DNA of 14,707 nt from Caldifarciminota bacterium. GTDB lineage: Bacteria; Hydrothermota; Hydrothermia; B15-G9; WFZT01. Under the pieces are notes generated by a model that did no database searches, was not told where the DNA came from, and saw only the letters and a list, made by a program, of their open reading frames with translations. The translations under genes and the position numbers were made by a program. This document shows, piece by piece, positions 13,914 through 14,707 of this stretch (positions are counted from its first letter, which is position 1; the number at the start of each line of letters is the position of its first letter). Where the stretch lies: positions 1 to 14,707 of the forward strand of contig JALXCE010000254.1 in NCBI GenBank assembly GCA_026991055.1, given 5' to 3'.

Positions 13914-14707
13914 ATGCGATCGCCTTGGTTGTTGGTATTAATGGGGATGCTGTTGTTTATAAACATTCTCCCCTCACAGGACAACTTCCCAGCACGTCAT
14001 GGACTACCCGTTGATAACTATGGACTCGAAATGAACTGGGACTATTTCGAAGAGGCCTTTCTTGGTGTTCAGCCAAGAAATCCTCTCGATACAGCGTTGT
14101 ACAAAATTATAGCAGGTCACTCGACCGGTGGAGTTTGCTTTGGTATGAGCTCACTTGTAGGTGTCGTCTATGATGAGGGAGGTTATATGGGAATGTGCTC
14201 ACCACTATCAATGTACACCCCAAACAACACAGCTCCTGGAATGGATACACTCGGTGCATACTGGCCACAGATGAAGCGCGCAATAATGGTTCTCTACTCA
14301 AGACAATACTCTACTGAAGTTCTACGAATAGTGGTTGAAGCAGTATCACATCATTATTTTACAGACCCACAGATAGCGGCAGAAAAAGCTGACTACTATC
14401 TATCCTCACAAGAAATCCCTGTCATATGCATAAGTGAATCTTCGACACCGGGCAGCTTTGGTGGTATGCATGCTATTTATCCTTACAAAATCGTCAAACA
14501 CTCCCATGAATGGCTACTTTACGTCTATGACCCATCGTTTCCTTATTTCCAAACAAAAAGCTATTACGACAATGATAGCAATTACGTGAGCATAAACGCA
14601 TTTATTGATTCCTGGCATTACGATTGGCCTACAACACCAGTAACGCGTTTTGAAGGATTTATTTACACTGTTCCAGCAAGAAGATTGCTCCTGCCCACAT
14701 CGAATCC
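13914..14707 (+). CDS. Secreted cysteine peptidase-like protein, papain-fold type (5' part)
   Basis: The frame is open from an ATG with AGGAGG 7 bases upstream to the right edge, so the C-terminus is missing; 264 codons are present. The first 22 residues, with Arg2 then LLVLMGMLLFINILP, look like a signal peptide, so the protein is exported. GHSTGGVCFGMSSLVG places Cys75 in a GGxCFGM turn typical of papain-like nucleophiles at a helix start. FGGMHAIYPYKIV offers His186 and LLYVYDPSFPYF offers Asp206, in the order and spacing of a Cys-His-Asp triad. I infer a cysteine peptidase or transglutaminase-like fold; the precise family is not known to me, and a cell-surface anchoring or secretion domain could lie beyond the edge. 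It has its own promoter and structured leader. Confidence 0.6.
   Translation, partial: MRSPWLLVLMGMLLFINILPSQDNFPARHGLPVDNYGLEMNWDYFEEAFLGVQPRNPLDTALYKIIAGHSTGGVCFGMSSLVGVVYDEGGYMGMCSPLSMYTPNNTAPGMDTLGAYWPQMKRAIMVLYSRQYSTEVLRIVVEAVSHHYFTDPQIAAEKADYYLSSQEIPVICISESSTPGSFGGMHAIYPYKIVKHSHEWLLYVYDPSFPYFQTKSYYDNDSNYVSINAFIDSWHYDWPTTPVTRFEGFIYTVPARRLLLPTSN

Overview
The window looks like a chromosomal segment from a diderm, probably thermophilic, uncultivated bacterium of the WOR-3/Hydrothermae kind. That placement is inferred from gene content and style: an outer-membrane beta-barrel tail resembling PorV/PorQ, a cytoplasmic GH57 glycoside hydrolase, tightly overlapping operons, and several starts that lack a Shine-Dalgarno sequence but sit only 5-11 bases after a -10 box. 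No rRNA, tRNA, CRISPR array or transposase gene was found.

Layout. (1) 3-548 (+) is the 3' end of an outer-membrane barrel gene. It converges one base away on a small unrecognised gene (550-921, -). (2) 1072-4676 (+) is an operon with overlaps of 31, 14 and 4 bases: signal peptidase I, a membrane-anchored DUF2726 protein, a YdjM/DUF457-like membrane hydrolase, and a GH57 enzyme with a C-terminal beta domain. Three TTGCAAA heptamers sit in its promoter. (3) 4667-6631 (-) holds two nucleotide-sugar genes, a LegB-like dehydratase followed by a WbpB/WlbA-like dehydrogenase, suggesting synthesis of a modified surface sugar. (4) 6906-8385 (+) is an accessory two-gene cassette: a DUF6036/AbiEii-like nucleotidyltransferase overlapping a winged-helix protein. 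It is driven by a perfect TATAAT with a palindrome in the spacer, and is a candidate toxin-antitoxin or defence module. (5) 8540-11650 (+) is a housekeeping operon of hslO (Hsp33), lepA (EF-4) and tsaE, with overlaps of 4 and 20 bases. (6) 11713-12918 (+) is a class I/II aminotransferase with a strong ribosome site. (7) 12919-13743 has no convincing gene but carries several long hairpins. (8) 13914 to the window end (+) is the 5' part of a secreted, probably papain-fold cysteine peptidase. It has its own TTGACA promoter, an upstream palindrome and a leader that can fold over its ribosome site.

Most genes are core metabolism or cell-envelope functions. The accessory candidates are the nucleotidyltransferase/winged-helix pair, the repeated C-rich hairpins in non-coding DNA, and the structured leader of the secreted peptidase. 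Function calls rest on motifs read by eye; no database search was run.
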